Shown here: positions 1-8,751 of the stretch, piece by piece
Layout of the letters: every line of letters begins with the position of its first letter
Numbering within the stretch: the stretch's first letter is position 1
NCBI GenBank assembly: GCA_017622135.1
Contig: JAGARR010000051.1
Coordinates: 1-57,893 of the forward strand
Reading direction: 5' to 3'
DNA from: Spirochaetaceae bacterium
GTDB lineage: Bacteria; Spirochaetota; Spirochaetia; Treponematales; Treponemataceae
DNA: 57,893 nucleotides
Notes under the pieces: model-generated
What the model was told of the DNA's origin: nothing
What the model saw: the letters and a program-made list of their open reading frames with translations, nothing else
Database searches by the model: none
Translations under genes and position numbers: made by a program

Positions 1-2053
1 AAAGTTCCTGCAATACAACATCATTAAAAGAATCTGTGATTACATTTTTGTTAAAAACTTCTACTTCAAAATCAACTTCATCTTCTAATTCAGCGGGATT
101 TAATAGTTCTTTTGTAACTGGATTGTAACGAGCTAAAGTTTCGCCCTTTTTATGATGAATTCCATTTTGATTCAACTCAGTTTTTATAATGTGTGGAGCA
201 TCGTAATCAACCAAATATCCGTCTATAACAGCTTCTCTATAAGAATATGTAAATACAGCTTCTCCAAAAATTTTTGTTGTATGGATTGCAGGTGTTGCTG
301 TTAATCCGATTCTAACTGCATCAAAATATTCAATAACTTTTGTGTACTTACTTATAAAATCATTTTGGTCTCTATATAAAAGTTCAGCTTCACTTAATTC
401 TTTGTCTAGTGAATATCCTCTGTGTGCTTCATCAATTATTATACAGTCGAAATCTCCAGAAGAAGGAATTCTTTCTTTATCATCACTCATAATTCGAGCA
501 ACCATTCCTTGAACTGTTGCAACTTGAATTCTTGTTTCTGAAGCAAGTTCAATATCATCAAGAGTATTGATATTGTAAATTTTGTTTAATGGTTGCAAAT
601 CTTCCAGTTTTACATCATTAAAAACATCTTGAGCTTGTTCACCAAGAGCGGTGCGGTCTACTAAAAATAAAATGCGACGAAAACGATTTGTTTTTAAGAA
701 TCTATAAACCATTCCAAGAATTGTTCTTGTTTTTCCTGTTCCAGTTGCCATTGCAAGAATGATTCTGTCTTTTCCATCAATTACAGCTTTTTCTACAGCT
801 TCTACTGCAGAAAGTTGATAATGTCTGAAATTTAAACCATCTGGGTCGCGTAAAAAGTCATAAGGCAAATTGGATAATTTTTGATCAGCTTCATCTACAT
901 TTTGCTTAAATTTTGCCATTAATTCATCAGGACTATACCAGCCTTGTAAAGCAATTGGATTATTTGTTTCTTTTCTTAAATCTTGAAACCAAATGCCAGA
1001 TTCAGTTTCAATTTGCTTTAAATATGGTCGTCCGTTTGTGGCAAAAATAAAAGGAACTTGATATTTTCCCCATTTACCAAGTAAATATTTTTCATCTTCA
1101 TCTTTTATATTTCTTGCATATTCATTACATTGATTGTCTATAATTGAATAAACACTTTTTTCGTAAGCCTTTGCCTCAATAATTCCAATTAATTTTTCAT
1201 CAATAAATAAGGCATAATCAGCACGATGATCTTTTGATGTTGGAGAATTTACAGGCCATTCCGCAATTGCAACTTTTTTTCCTTTTTGCGGACGAGTTCC
1301 TTTTGAATATCTTAAAGTATGTGTATCAACTTCCCATCCTACACGACGGAGTTGTTCGTCAATAAGTTTTCGGGTTTCATCTTCTGAAAGTTTTGTATTT
1401 GAAATAGCGATAGCAGAAATGTTTTGTCTTTCTTGTTTTGTTAATGCTGCTTGAGGTGTTGTTCGACGGTTTTCTTCATGTTCTTTTGTTAATTGTTCAA
1501 TTAAAGCTTGTTGTTCTGCTAATAATTTGTTGTGTTCAGAAAGAGTTGCTTCATATTTTGCGATTTCTTCATTTTGTTCCTCGATTTTTCGTTCTTGATT
1601 TAATACAAGTTTTGTATAATCAGGAACAACTTTAGTTTTTTCAGGATCTACAAACTGATTGGGTTTGAATGAACCATCTCCATAAACTTGCATAAACCAA
1701 ACAGCAGTACGAAATGTAAATTTTAATACTAATAACGCGTCTGAAGAAGAACCTAAATTTTCATGAGAAGAATCATTTCTTTTTAATCTAACTTGATTTA
1801 TCCATTGATTAACATCATATGGAAGAATACCATCATCTTTTAATAATTTAATTCTGTTATAATGAGAGTTTTCTTTTTTATCTTCTGGCTCTGGTATATT
1901 TTCAATTCTAAGGATTTCACGAACCATTAATTCCAAAAATAAGCCAGATTTATTTTTACTAGACGCAGGATCTGTATAAACATAATTTTCTGCAAATTCC
2001 ATGATTTTAGCAAAATCAGGCCAATAAGTATTCAAAAAATCAAAATTGCCCAT
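1..2053 (-). CDS. hsdR: Type I restriction enzyme R subunit (HsdR), 3' part beyond window edge
   Basis: The reverse strand is open from an ATG at 2053 to base 1, about 684 codons, and leaves the window before a stop. The N-terminus has a short helical region (first ~130 residues) like those of EcoEI-type R subunits, then a coiled coil with many Q/E/K residues (~150-200). A PD-(D/E)XK nuclease core follows, with DYALFIDEKLIGIIEAK giving the D, E and K. The SF2 helicase/translocase has motif I MATGTGKTRTI, motif II DEAH and motif III LTATPA. The enzyme would cut DNA after ATP-driven translocation and needs HsdM and HsdS, which are not in the window. A GGAAG Shine-Dalgarno lies about ten bases before ATG. 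The DNA is much more AT-rich than the genes from 2283 on, which suggests acquisition. Confidence 0.93.
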   Translation of the reverse strand, partial: MGNFDFLNTYWPDFAKIMEFAENYVYTDPASSKNKSGLFLELMVREILRIENIPEPEDKKENSHYNRIKLLKDDGILPYDVNQWINQVRLKRNDSSHENLGSSSDALLVLKFTFRTAVWFMQVYGDGSFKPNQFVDPEKTKVVPDYTKLVLNQERKIEEQNEEIAKYEATLSEHNKLLAEQQALIEQLTKEHEENRRTTPQAALTKQERQNISAIAISNTKLSEDETRKLIDEQLRRVGWEVDTHTLRYSKGTRPQKGKKVAIAEWPVNSPTSKDHRADYALFIDEKLIGIIEAKAYEKSVYSIIDNQCNEYARNIKDEDEKYLLGKWGKYQVPFIFATNGRPYLKQIETESGIWFQDLRKETNNPIALQGWYSPDELMAKFKQNVDEADQKLSNLPYDFLRDPDGLNFRHYQLSAVEAVEKAVIDGKDRIILAMATGTGKTRTILGMVYRFLKTNRFRRILFLVDRTALGEQAQDVFNDVKLEDLQPLNKIYNINTLDDIELASETRIQVATVQGMVARIMSDDKERIPSSGDFDCIIIDEAHRGYSLDKELSEAELLYRDQNDFISKYTKVIEYFDAVRIGLTATPAIHTTKIFGEAVFTYSYREAVIDGYLVDYDAPHIIKTELNQNGIHHKKGETLARYNPVTKELLNPAELEDEVDFEVEVFNKNVITDSFNDVVLQEL

Positions 2054-2088
2054 GAAATATTCTTCCGATAATACAAAACTACGGGAAC

Positions 2089-2097
2089 ATTATACCA
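2089..2097 (-). promoter_or_regulatory. Extended -10 promoter for hsdR
   Basis: On the minus strand TATAAT occupies 2094-2089 and is preceded by TGG, giving an extended -10 (TGnTATAAT). It lies about 35 bases upstream of the hsdR ATG. The -35 region is poor, as is usual for extended -10 promoters. Confidence 0.5.
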
Positions 2098-2231
2098 CAC
2101 TTACATAAATTTTACTATTTACAAAAAAAGATTTTCACGAACTTGAGATAGTGTACAATAAAGTTCGCAAAATGGGGTAGAAAAAAGCCATTGAAAAATC
2201 TGGAATGTCAGGGCGAGACTCATTGCGGAAC

Positions 2232-2261
2232 AAAAAGCCCCAAGGCTCACACCTTGGGGCT
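2232..2261 (-). terminator. Rho-independent terminator of the acyl-CoA synthetase gene
   Basis: A perfect 10-bp stem, AGCCCCAAGG with CCTTGGGGCT, has a 6-base loop (2236-2261). On the minus strand it is followed by a T run (2232-2235). It sits 22 bases past the stop codon of the gene at 2283. Confidence 0.85.
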
Positions 2262-2282
2262 TCGTATCAAGATTATCTGCGC

Positions 2283-4190
2283 TTACTTGAACAGCTCCGC
2301 AATTTCCTTTGCATACAGCTCGGAAATCTTGTGGCGCATGATTTCCTGCTTGGCAGAAAGGGTTTCTCCCACCACAAAGGGCTTGTCCAGCATGAAGAAC
2401 CGGGAAATCTTTTCAAAGAGGCGGAATCCGTTCTTGGCACTGATGGCAGTCTGAATCTCCGAGTCGATGAGCTTGCGGATTTCCTGGGTTTTCAGCAGGC
2501 CGCTATAGTCCTCGTAGGGAATCTGCTGCTCCTGGGCGTATCCCACAATCTCCTCCTCAGAGGGAACGATGATGGCTCCCAGGAAGCGCTGGTCCTGTCC
2601 CACCACCATGGACTGGGCGATGTAGCGGGAATTGTTCAGCTTCATCTCGATGGTCAATGGCTCGATGTTCTCGCCACCTCGCAGTACGATGGTGTCCTTG
2701 ATGCGTCCCTTCAGCACCAGCTCGCCGCCCAGGGCGATGAGACCGATGTCACCGGTGTCAAACCAGCCGTCCTTGTCAATCACCTTGGCAGTCAAATCCT
2801 CCCGCTTGTAGTAGCCCTTCATTACGGTGGGGCCCTTCACCTGCACTGTTCCCTTCTGGCACTTGGGCAGTACATTGCCCTCCTCGTCAACAATCCGAAC
2901 CTGTACATCCTTCAAGGGGCGGCCGATGGTTCCAAAGACGGGTGCACGGAAGGGCCGCACGGAAACTACTGGGGCAGTTTCGGTAAGGCCATATCCCTCC
3001 ACCAGATTCACACCGATGGCCCAGAAGAATTCGTCAATCTGTGGGGGCAGTGCACCACCACCGGAAATGCCTCCCCGGAAGCTTGTTCCCAGCTTGGCCC
3101 GAATCTTCTTGAATACAATTACACCGCCCAGAGCCTTCAGAGGGTACAGCAGCAACCAGGGGATGAACAGCACAATCCAGGAAAGCAGAAGGTGGTCGTT
3201 CTTGAATCGGGCGGTCTGGCGGAACAGGTGGCGGTGAATCCTTGAGTGGACTTTTGCCACACCCACAAAGAACCGGAATAGGGCGTACACCACGCCACCA
3301 GTTTTCCTCATGGTTCGGTAGACTCCCTCGTACACCGCCTCGAACACACGGGGGACAGCGGGTAGCATCTGGGGATTGAGTTTCTGGAAATCGGGAAGCA
3401 TGACGCTGCCGATGGGCTTGGAATAACAGATGGCAGCAGCCTGGCACAGGATGACATACTCGCAGAGCCTCTCAAAGGCATGCCACACAGGCAGCACGGA
3501 CAGGGCACGCTCTCCAGGATACAGGTAAATACGTTCCTTCAAGTCTTCCAGCTGGGCAAGGAAGTTGTTGTGGGTCAGCATTACCCCCTTTGGCTCGCCA
3601 GTGGTGCCGGAGGTGAAAATCAAGCATGCCAGCTCGTCTGCAGTGCCTGCGTCCAGCGCTGCCTCCACCTTGCCGGGATTCTGCTGGCAATAGGTTGTTC
3701 CCAGGGCAAGCACCTCCTCGAATTGAAGTACTTCCACACCTGCTTGCTGGGACTGTGCCTTTGTGTTCGGTGAAATCGTATCAAAACTGATGAAGCGAAT
3801 GAGTTGGGGCAGGTCGGCCTTGAAGTCCAGCACCTTCTTGAGCTGGGTCTCGTTCTCTACGATGATGGTCTTGCACTCTGCCAAGGAGAAAATGAAGCGA
3901 AGCTCCCGTTCGGTGGCATCACAGCCCCGAGGAACATCAACGGCACCAATGGCCATGATTCCCATGTCGGCTTGAAGCCACTCCTTGCGGTTGTCTGCCA
4001 GAAGACCGATGTGCTCGCCACGCAGGGTTCCGAGGGAAAGCAGGCCACCACCAAAATTGTAGGTGTAATCCATCAACTCTTTGTATGTTACCGGCTGGAA
4101 ATTCCCCTCTGCATCCTTCGCATTCTGGGCTGCCACTTGCGGGTATTGCAGGGCAACTTCTTTTACCATTTGTGGAACTGTCTGTGCCAT
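2283..4190 (-). CDS. Long-chain acyl-CoA synthetase (AMP-forming)
   Basis: The 635-residue protein activates fatty acids to acyl-AMP and then acyl-CoA. The phosphate-binding motif TSGTTGEPKGVMLTHNN is near residue 195. GYGLTE (adenine binding), DTGDIG (ribose binding) and the hinge-side motif VLRGGENIEPL are all present. A hydrophobic stretch around residues 330-360 with many W/L/I residues probably attaches the enzyme to the membrane, as in long-chain synthetases of spirochaetes and Bacteroidetes. The start is ATG 4190 because GGAG lies seven bases upstream; a TTG four codons earlier would put the ribosome site inside the gene. It is a single-gene unit with its own terminator. It probably supplies acyl-CoA from host or environmental fatty acids, since many treponemes depend on exogenous lipid (inference). 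Confidence 0.9.
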   Translation of the reverse strand: MAQTVPQMVKEVALQYPQVAAQNAKDAEGNFQPVTYKELMDYTYNFGGGLLSLGTLRGEHIGLLADNRKEWLQADMGIMAIGAVDVPRGCDATERELRFIFSLAECKTIIVENETQLKKVLDFKADLPQLIRFISFDTISPNTKAQSQQAGVEVLQFEEVLALGTTYCQQNPGKVEAALDAGTADELACLIFTSGTTGEPKGVMLTHNNFLAQLEDLKERIYLYPGERALSVLPVWHAFERLCEYVILCQAAAICYSKPIGSVMLPDFQKLNPQMLPAVPRVFEAVYEGVYRTMRKTGGVVYALFRFFVGVAKVHSRIHRHLFRQTARFKNDHLLLSWIVLFIPWLLLYPLKALGGVIVFKKIRAKLGTSFRGGISGGGALPPQIDEFFWAIGVNLVEGYGLTETAPVVSVRPFRAPVFGTIGRPLKDVQVRIVDEEGNVLPKCQKGTVQVKGPTVMKGYYKREDLTAKVIDKDGWFDTGDIGLIALGGELVLKGRIKDTIVLRGGENIEPLTIEMKLNNSRYIAQSMVVGQDQRFLGAIIVPSEEEIVGYAQEQQIPYEDYSGLLKTQEIRKLIDSEIQTAISAKNGFRLFEKISRFFMLDKPFVVGETLSAKQEIMRHKISELYAKEIAELFK

Positions 4191-4277
4191 TACTATCTCC
4201 AAATATTCAAAATGACATAGTTCGACATTTTGTAATTTTCAACCCATAGTATATAGCTATTTACGATAAAACGCAAG

Positions 4278-4305
4278 TAAAAAGGCCAGGATTTGCTCCT
4301 GGCCT
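4278..4305 (-). terminator. Rho-independent terminator of pheS
   Basis: A 9-bp perfect stem (AGGCCAGGA with TCCTGGCCT, 4283-4305) has a 5-base loop and is followed on the minus strand by TTTTT. It lies about 24 bases past the pheS stop. Confidence 0.88.
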
Positions 4306-4328
4306 TCCTTAAAATAGTTGGAAGAATT

Positions 4329-5882
4329 TTAGTAACGTGCTTTTCTCAATCGGACTTTCTCGATGTCCTCACTGAACAGCTCCCGCAGGTCGTTCAGGCC
4401 CAATGCCATCAATGCCATACGGTCAATGCCGATTCCCCAGGCTAAAACAGGAACATCAATGCCCATGGCCTTGGTGACCTCAGGACGGAAGATTCCTGAG
4501 CCGCCCAGCTCAAACCAGCCAAGGACAGGATGCTTGATGTGCACCTCGATGGAAGGCTCAGTGAAGGGGAAGTAGCCAGGAACGTACTTTACGTCTGTTG
4601 CACCAGCAATTTCCACGGCAAACATCTCCAAAAATCCCAGAAGTGTCTTCAGATTCACCTCGTCTCCCAACACGATTCCTTCTGTCTGGTAGAAATCGGA
4701 CAGGTGGGTGGCGTCCACCTTGTCGTAACGGAAGCAACGGGCGATGCCAAAGTACTTGCCGGGAATCTTCGCCTTTGCCAACTGATGGGCAGAAAGGACG
4801 GTTCCCTGGCTGCGGAGAATCAGTCTGCGGGTAAAGTCTCGGTCAAAGCTGTAGTTCCAGCCGCGGCTTCCTGTGTCACCACCGTTTTCGTGGGCGGCGG
4901 CAACATTTGAAAGATAGGGCTCTTCAATGAACTTTGCGTGGGTAGGATTCTTGACATAGTACACGTCGTGAATGTCCCGGGCCGCATGGAACTGGGGCAT
5001 GAACAATGCGTCCGAGTTCCAGAACTCGGTCTCCACCAAGGGCCCGTCAAATTCCTCAAAGCCCAGGGAGCAGAGCTTGTCCTTTACGCTTTCCAGAAAG
5101 GACACGTAGGGATTTGTCCGGCCGGGAATGATTCGTGCAGGCGGAACTGCGATATTGTAGCCACGGAAGGTGCCGTTCTTCCAGCTGCCATCTGCCAGCA
5201 TCTTCGGTGTAATGGACCCGATTTCGTTGCCAGTAACTCCTGCCTGCTCCAGGGCAGCCTTGATTTCGGTGGCAATTGGCTCCAGCTTGTAGACAACCGT
5301 CTCTCGCTCCACCATGCGGAAGGGAACATCGGCGGCGCCACGCTTCTTTGCAAGGCCACCCATGCACTTCTTTTCCTCGTCAGAAAGGTTTGCTTGATCA
5401 AGGAGCCCACCCTCGGCGGCGGCCTTCTTCAGAAGGCTTGCCGTGATTTCTATTGAATCAGGAGCAGCGGCTCCAGTGTAGGCTGCCTTCTTGTCGCCGT
5501 CCATAGCCAGGACTCCCTGCTTGGACAGCATTCCGAAGGCGCTTCCCACATCCTTGTTCTCCAGGCCCAGGGCAGCCGCAATTTCTGGCAGGCTGTGTGG
5601 GCCTGAATCACGAAGGAATGCTATAATTCTGCTTTCGGGAGACCCCTTCTCGGCATACTCACGCCCTAACTCGGTGAGCTCGAAGAATGTGTGGGGCTCC
5701 CTCCGCACGACAGAAACAATATTCTTGCCCCCAAGCCATGAGAAGGCCTGATTTGCATGCCCTTCCTTGTAATCCAGTTTCTTCTGCAATAAATCTGATG
5801 TCAGTTCATCGCTTGGGGTGTAACTCAGTAGCACCCGGATTTCAAGGGGGTGCAGATTCTTAATGAGGGCTTGAATATCCAT
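4329..5882 (-). CDS. pheS: Phenylalanine--tRNA ligase alpha subunit, archaeal/eukaryal type
   Basis: The 517-residue protein charges tRNA(Phe) as the catalytic subunit of an (alpha-beta)2 enzyme. The C-terminal half carries the class II synthetase core: FDGPLVETEFWNSDALFMPQ, then DIHDVYYVK, the QTEGIVLGD segment and the closing motif 3-like GIGIDRMAL. The N-terminal ~200 residues form helix-turn-helix-like modules (PSDELTSDLLQKK; LPEIAAALG), as in archaeal and eukaryal PheS. Typical bacterial PheS is about 340 residues. Spirochaetes are known to carry this imported form. The start is ATG 5882, with GGAG seven bases upstream. pheT is not beside it in this window. The gene has its own terminator at 4278-4305. 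Confidence 0.93.
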   Translation of the reverse strand: MDIQALIKNLHPLEIRVLLSYTPSDELTSDLLQKKLDYKEGHANQAFSWLGGKNIVSVVRREPHTFFELTELGREYAEKGSPESRIIAFLRDSGPHSLPEIAAALGLENKDVGSAFGMLSKQGVLAMDGDKKAAYTGAAAPDSIEITASLLKKAAAEGGLLDQANLSDEEKKCMGGLAKKRGAADVPFRMVERETVVYKLEPIATEIKAALEQAGVTGNEIGSITPKMLADGSWKNGTFRGYNIAVPPARIIPGRTNPYVSFLESVKDKLCSLGFEEFDGPLVETEFWNSDALFMPQFHAARDIHDVYYVKNPTHAKFIEEPYLSNVAAAHENGGDTGSRGWNYSFDRDFTRRLILRSQGTVLSAHQLAKAKIPGKYFGIARCFRYDKVDATHLSDFYQTEGIVLGDEVNLKTLLGFLEMFAVEIAGATDVKYVPGYFPFTEPSIEVHIKHPVLGWFELGGSGIFRPEVTKAMGIDVPVLAWGIGIDRMALMALGLNDLRELFSEDIEKVRLRKARY

Positions 5883-5895
5883 CAATAATCTCCAG

Positions 5896-6285
5896 CTAGT
5901 TCAACAGCTTGATGTAGGATGTGTAGACTACATTGTCAGAACCACCATCGTAGTAGGTGTCATCAGGCTTAAGATAGGTGTAGAAATAGTATCCCCGTTC
6001 CTTTACAAAAGCCTCCACGCTTTCCTTGATGGCCAGCATTGCGGTACTCTGCTCGAAGAGAGGAGTAGGGCATGAATACTTGAAGCGGGCCTCATCATAG
6101 GCGGGCATGTATTCAATGTTTACTTTCCCACCACCCTTCTTCAGGTAGTCACTGGTAATCTTTCCCTGGACTGTCTCTGTCTTTGTGTAGTCAGGTTCAG
6201 GGGCCAAGAGTGATTCTGCATCATCAGCGAAAACACCGCCGAATACAAACAGAGCACAAAGCAAACTTACAACATACTTTATCAT
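5896..6285 (-). CDS. Small secreted protein of unknown function
   Basis: This is a 129-residue protein I do not recognise. The N-terminus is a good signal peptide (MIKYVVSLLCALFVFGGVFA then DD), so the product should be periplasmic or exported, with a mature part of about 105 residues. It contains an acidic/aromatic stretch YYFYTYLKPDDTYYDGG near the C-terminus. The start is ATG 6285 because GGAGG lies just upstream; an ATG at 6297 would place that site inside the gene. It ends 13 bases before pheS, so the two could be co-transcribed. The DD after the signal cleavage site also occurs in the secreted protein at 28479. Confidence 0.7.
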   Translation of the reverse strand: MIKYVVSLLCALFVFGGVFADDAESLLAPEPDYTKTETVQGKITSDYLKKGGGKVNIEYMPAYDEARFKYSCPTPLFEQSTAMLAIKESVEAFVKERGYYFYTYLKPDDTYYDGGSDNVVYTSYIKLLN

Positions 6286-6307
6286 TGTGACCTCCATGCC
6301 ATAGAAA

Positions 6308-7021
6308 TTAATATATTGTATAATTTATTATTCTACTCACATTGAGAAAAAAATCAAGGTCAACGATATATTTGCCTGATTTTAGACCAATGCTTGGTAG
6401 ACCAGTTAAAAGAACTTCCCCGGTGATTTCCTTGGGCTTGTTTTTGGTGATGGAGCGGGCATATTCCCGAACGGCCTCCTTGAGGGCAATGGTGGCCCCC
6501 TCGTAAATGCCGTCAAATCCATCGGTGAGTCGTCCCTGTCCCCGGCCAGAAATGCGGTGGTAGCCTAAGGTTTTCCATGTGTTTCTCCAGGCGGTGAGGT
6601 GGGGTGGACAGCGGAATTCAACCCAGCAGTTCAGCCTGTTTTCTTCAACCCAGGGCTCCTTGTACTGGATGCGGGATGCCATGCCGGGGTATTCCCGCAG
6701 CGGCTTGAACTCAAAGAATTCCTCTACACCACGCATCTTGTCGGAGGGGACGTAGGTGAAGCTCCAGCCGCAGACCATGCCCTCCACAAAGAATGGAACA
6801 ATTTCCTTAAGTCGGTTGACGGGGTGGGCAAAGGGTGCAGCTGTGTCGACAACCTCTCCTGCACCAGGATAGGCCTCCAGTGTGGCCCACAGAGAAAAGC
6901 GGATGAGCTCTTCCGGCGCAGGGCCGGCTGCTGGCTTGGCAAAACTGCTGGCAGTGCACAGGACGAGGACGAGAAGGAGCGGATGTCTTTTCAGCGATAG
7001 GCGTCTTTCCATACCTTCCAT
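6308..7021 (-). CDS. Secreted protein of unknown function
   Basis: The protein of up to 237 residues has an N-terminal signal sequence (LKRHPLLLVLVLCTASSFA then KPA). I do not recognise the family. The mature region contains paired W/F-rich motifs (EPWVEENRLNCWVEF; TAWRNTWKTLGYHRISGRGQ), which suggests a compact periplasmic fold. The start is uncertain: ATG 7021 or ATG 7012, neither with a strong ribosome site. Either start overlaps the 3' end of the rhomboid gene by 22-31 bases, so translation is probably coupled to it. Confidence 0.65.
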   Translation of the reverse strand: MEGMERRLSLKRHPLLLVLVLCTASSFAKPAAGPAPEELIRFSLWATLEAYPGAGEVVDTAAPFAHPVNRLKEIVPFFVEGMVCGWSFTYVPSDKMRGVEEFFEFKPLREYPGMASRIQYKEPWVEENRLNCWVEFRCPPHLTAWRNTWKTLGYHRISGRGQGRLTDGFDGIYEGATIALKEAVREYARSITKNKPKEITGEVLLTGLPSIGLKSGKYIVDLDFFLNVSRIINYTIY

Positions 7022-7632
7022 GGGTTTATTCCCATCCTCACAATAAAATATACCCAGGCAACGGCAAATCCTGCCAGATGCGTCATGTGGGCCACTCCAT
7101 GCTGGAGTGTTAGAAGTTGGCTGGCAATCTCTATTCCAGCGTAGATGGCCACCAGCAACGGGGCTGGTATGGGCAGAACTCCCCAGAAATAAATGCTGTT
7201 TCTGGGAAATGTCACGGCATAGGCCAGCAGCAGCGAATAGATGGCTCCGGAGGCTCCTACCAGAAAGGTCATGTAGGCACCGGAAAACAGGTATACCAAG
7301 TACGATATGATGCCGCAGAGGATGCCCGATACAAGGTACATCAGCAGGAATTCCTTGGAGCCAATGGTTCGTTCCACAGAAAGCCCGAAGAAGAACAGTC
7401 CTAGCATGTTGAACAACAAGTGGGTAAAGTCCCCGTGAACAAACATATAGGTGAGGAATTGCCAGTACATGTGGTAGTGGCTCACCAGCATCACGTTCAG
7501 CGCCAGATAGGTTCCCAAGCTCCTGCTGATGCTCGTCAGCAGGAATACCAGCAGGTTCAGTCCAATGAGGATGAAGGTGGCGTTGAAGAAACTATACCGG
7601 AAGGGTCTTCTGACGTATTTCACGATGCTCAT
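6991..7632 (-). CDS. Rhomboid-family intramembrane serine protease
   Basis: The 213-residue integral membrane protein has about six membrane segments. Rhomboid hallmarks are complete: HGDFTHLLFNM (oxyanion-side H71 and N75), the catalytic serine in GASGAIY (Ser128) and the catalytic histidine in AHMTHLAGF (His185). Rhomboids cut other membrane proteins inside or next to the bilayer; the substrate here is unknown. AGGAG lies 11 bases before ATG 7632. The gene lies between the GGDEF gene (15-base gap) and the overlapping secreted gene at 6308. That arrangement makes a minus-strand transcription unit plausible. Confidence 0.92.
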   Translation of the reverse strand: MSIVKYVRRPFRYSFFNATFILIGLNLLVFLLTSISRSLGTYLALNVMLVSHYHMYWQFLTYMFVHGDFTHLLFNMLGLFFFGLSVERTIGSKEFLLMYLVSGILCGIISYLVYLFSGAYMTFLVGASGAIYSLLLAYAVTFPRNSIYFWGVLPIPAPLLVAIYAGIEIASQLLTLQHGVAHMTHLAGFAVAWVYFIVRMGINPWKVWKDAYR

Positions 7633-7647
7633 GGAACAAAACTCCTG

Positions 7648-8748
7648 CTACTGCCTATCTAACAAATTGAATTCGAGGTATGTTACACGATTCCTGCCAT
7701 TATGCTTGGAGGTGTACATGGCCTCGTCCGCCATGTTGACCAGCTGCTCCAGTCTGATTTTTTTGTCCTGCATTCGTTCGGGGGTATATACCGTGAACCC
7801 CGCAGACAGTGTGACCTGCATGTGGATGTCGCTGAAAACGATATCGTCATGCTCCACGGTGCTGCGTATCCGCTCGGTAATCCTGTAGGCGTCCTGTACC
7901 GTCACATTGTTCAGCATGATGATGAATTCCTCGCCACCGTAGCGGGCAGCTAGGTCGTTACTCCTGATGTTTGTCTGCAGCAGACGGGCAATCCGCTGGA
8001 GCACAAAATCTCCGCAGGCGTGGCCGTACACATCGTTGAATCTCTTGAAGTGATCGATATCCAGCATCACGATGGCCAGCGGGATTCCTGATTCCTTGGC
8101 CTGCCTAAGCCTGTTGCCCACCACGTTGTAGAAGAAGTGGCGGAGCTTCAGGTGGGTGAGCATGTCCGTGGAGGACTGCTCGATAAGCATGGCGGTGTTG
8201 ATGGACAGTGCGGCCAAGGTGGCGATGTCCAGGATCTGTTCCCGCTCCTCCTGGGAGAATGACTGGTCGTCCTCGCTGAAAATCCGCTGGCCCAAGACCA
8301 GGATGCCCACGGTATGGTTCTGGTAAATCATGGGGACAGCCAAGGTCACTTTCAATGATTCCAATAGGAGCAGGTCGTTGGAGTCCTTCAGGACTACCGC
8401 CAGTTCCTGGATGGAGGCGCTCTTTCCTGTCTCGTTGAGGAAGGGGATGATACCCTCCGAGTCCTTGAAGACGTATTTGGTGTGGGGGAGCAGGTCAAGT
8501 CCAATGCATTCGTCATCCAGGGTGTAGTCTGTGTCTCCCATCTGGGTCAGGCTGAAAATACCTGCTCCCGTTACCCGCATCTGTCCCATGCAGGTGTACA
8601 GCAGGGATTCCACCAGCGCAGAGGATTCCAAGGTGGAGGCAAATGACTTTGATATCTCGAGGAGTTGGCTCAGATTGTATATCTGTCGTTCCTGGTGGGC
8701 GATGAGAGCTCTGTAATCTTTGGTGTTCCCGGCTGCTGTGTTCTCCAT
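7648..8748 (-). CDS. GAF-GGDEF diguanylate cyclase
   Basis: The 366-residue cytosolic protein begins with a short coiled coil (residues 1-30), then a GAF-type sensory domain (about 30-190) and a GGDEF domain (about 200-360). The active-site signature is GGEEF in ARYGGEEFIIM, a functional variant. The substrate-side motif LDIDHFKRFND is intact, so it should make cyclic di-GMP from two GTP. No clear inhibitory RxxD is visible upstream of the signature. There are no membrane segments, so the GAF domain probably senses a soluble ligand. It starts three bases after the stop of the 524-aa gene upstream, with no strong ribosome site, which suggests coupled translation. Confidence 0.93.
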   Translation of the reverse strand: MENTAAGNTKDYRALIAHQERQIYNLSQLLEISKSFASTLESSALVESLLYTCMGQMRVTGAGIFSLTQMGDTDYTLDDECIGLDLLPHTKYVFKDSEGIIPFLNETGKSASIQELAVVLKDSNDLLLLESLKVTLAVPMIYQNHTVGILVLGQRIFSEDDQSFSQEEREQILDIATLAALSINTAMLIEQSSTDMLTHLKLRHFFYNVVGNRLRQAKESGIPLAIVMLDIDHFKRFNDVYGHACGDFVLQRIARLLQTNIRSNDLAARYGGEEFIIMLNNVTVQDAYRITERIRSTVEHDDIVFSDIHMQVTLSAGFTVYTPERMQDKKIRLEQLVNMADEAMYTSKHNGRNRVTYLEFNLLDRQ

Positions 8749-8751
8749 GAA

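Noticed and set aside
2205..3245. Long open frame on the plus strand opposite the acyl-CoA synthetase gene
   Set aside because: It is antisense to a gene with clear motifs, has low-complexity Leu/His-rich sequence, and no ribosome site or family pattern.
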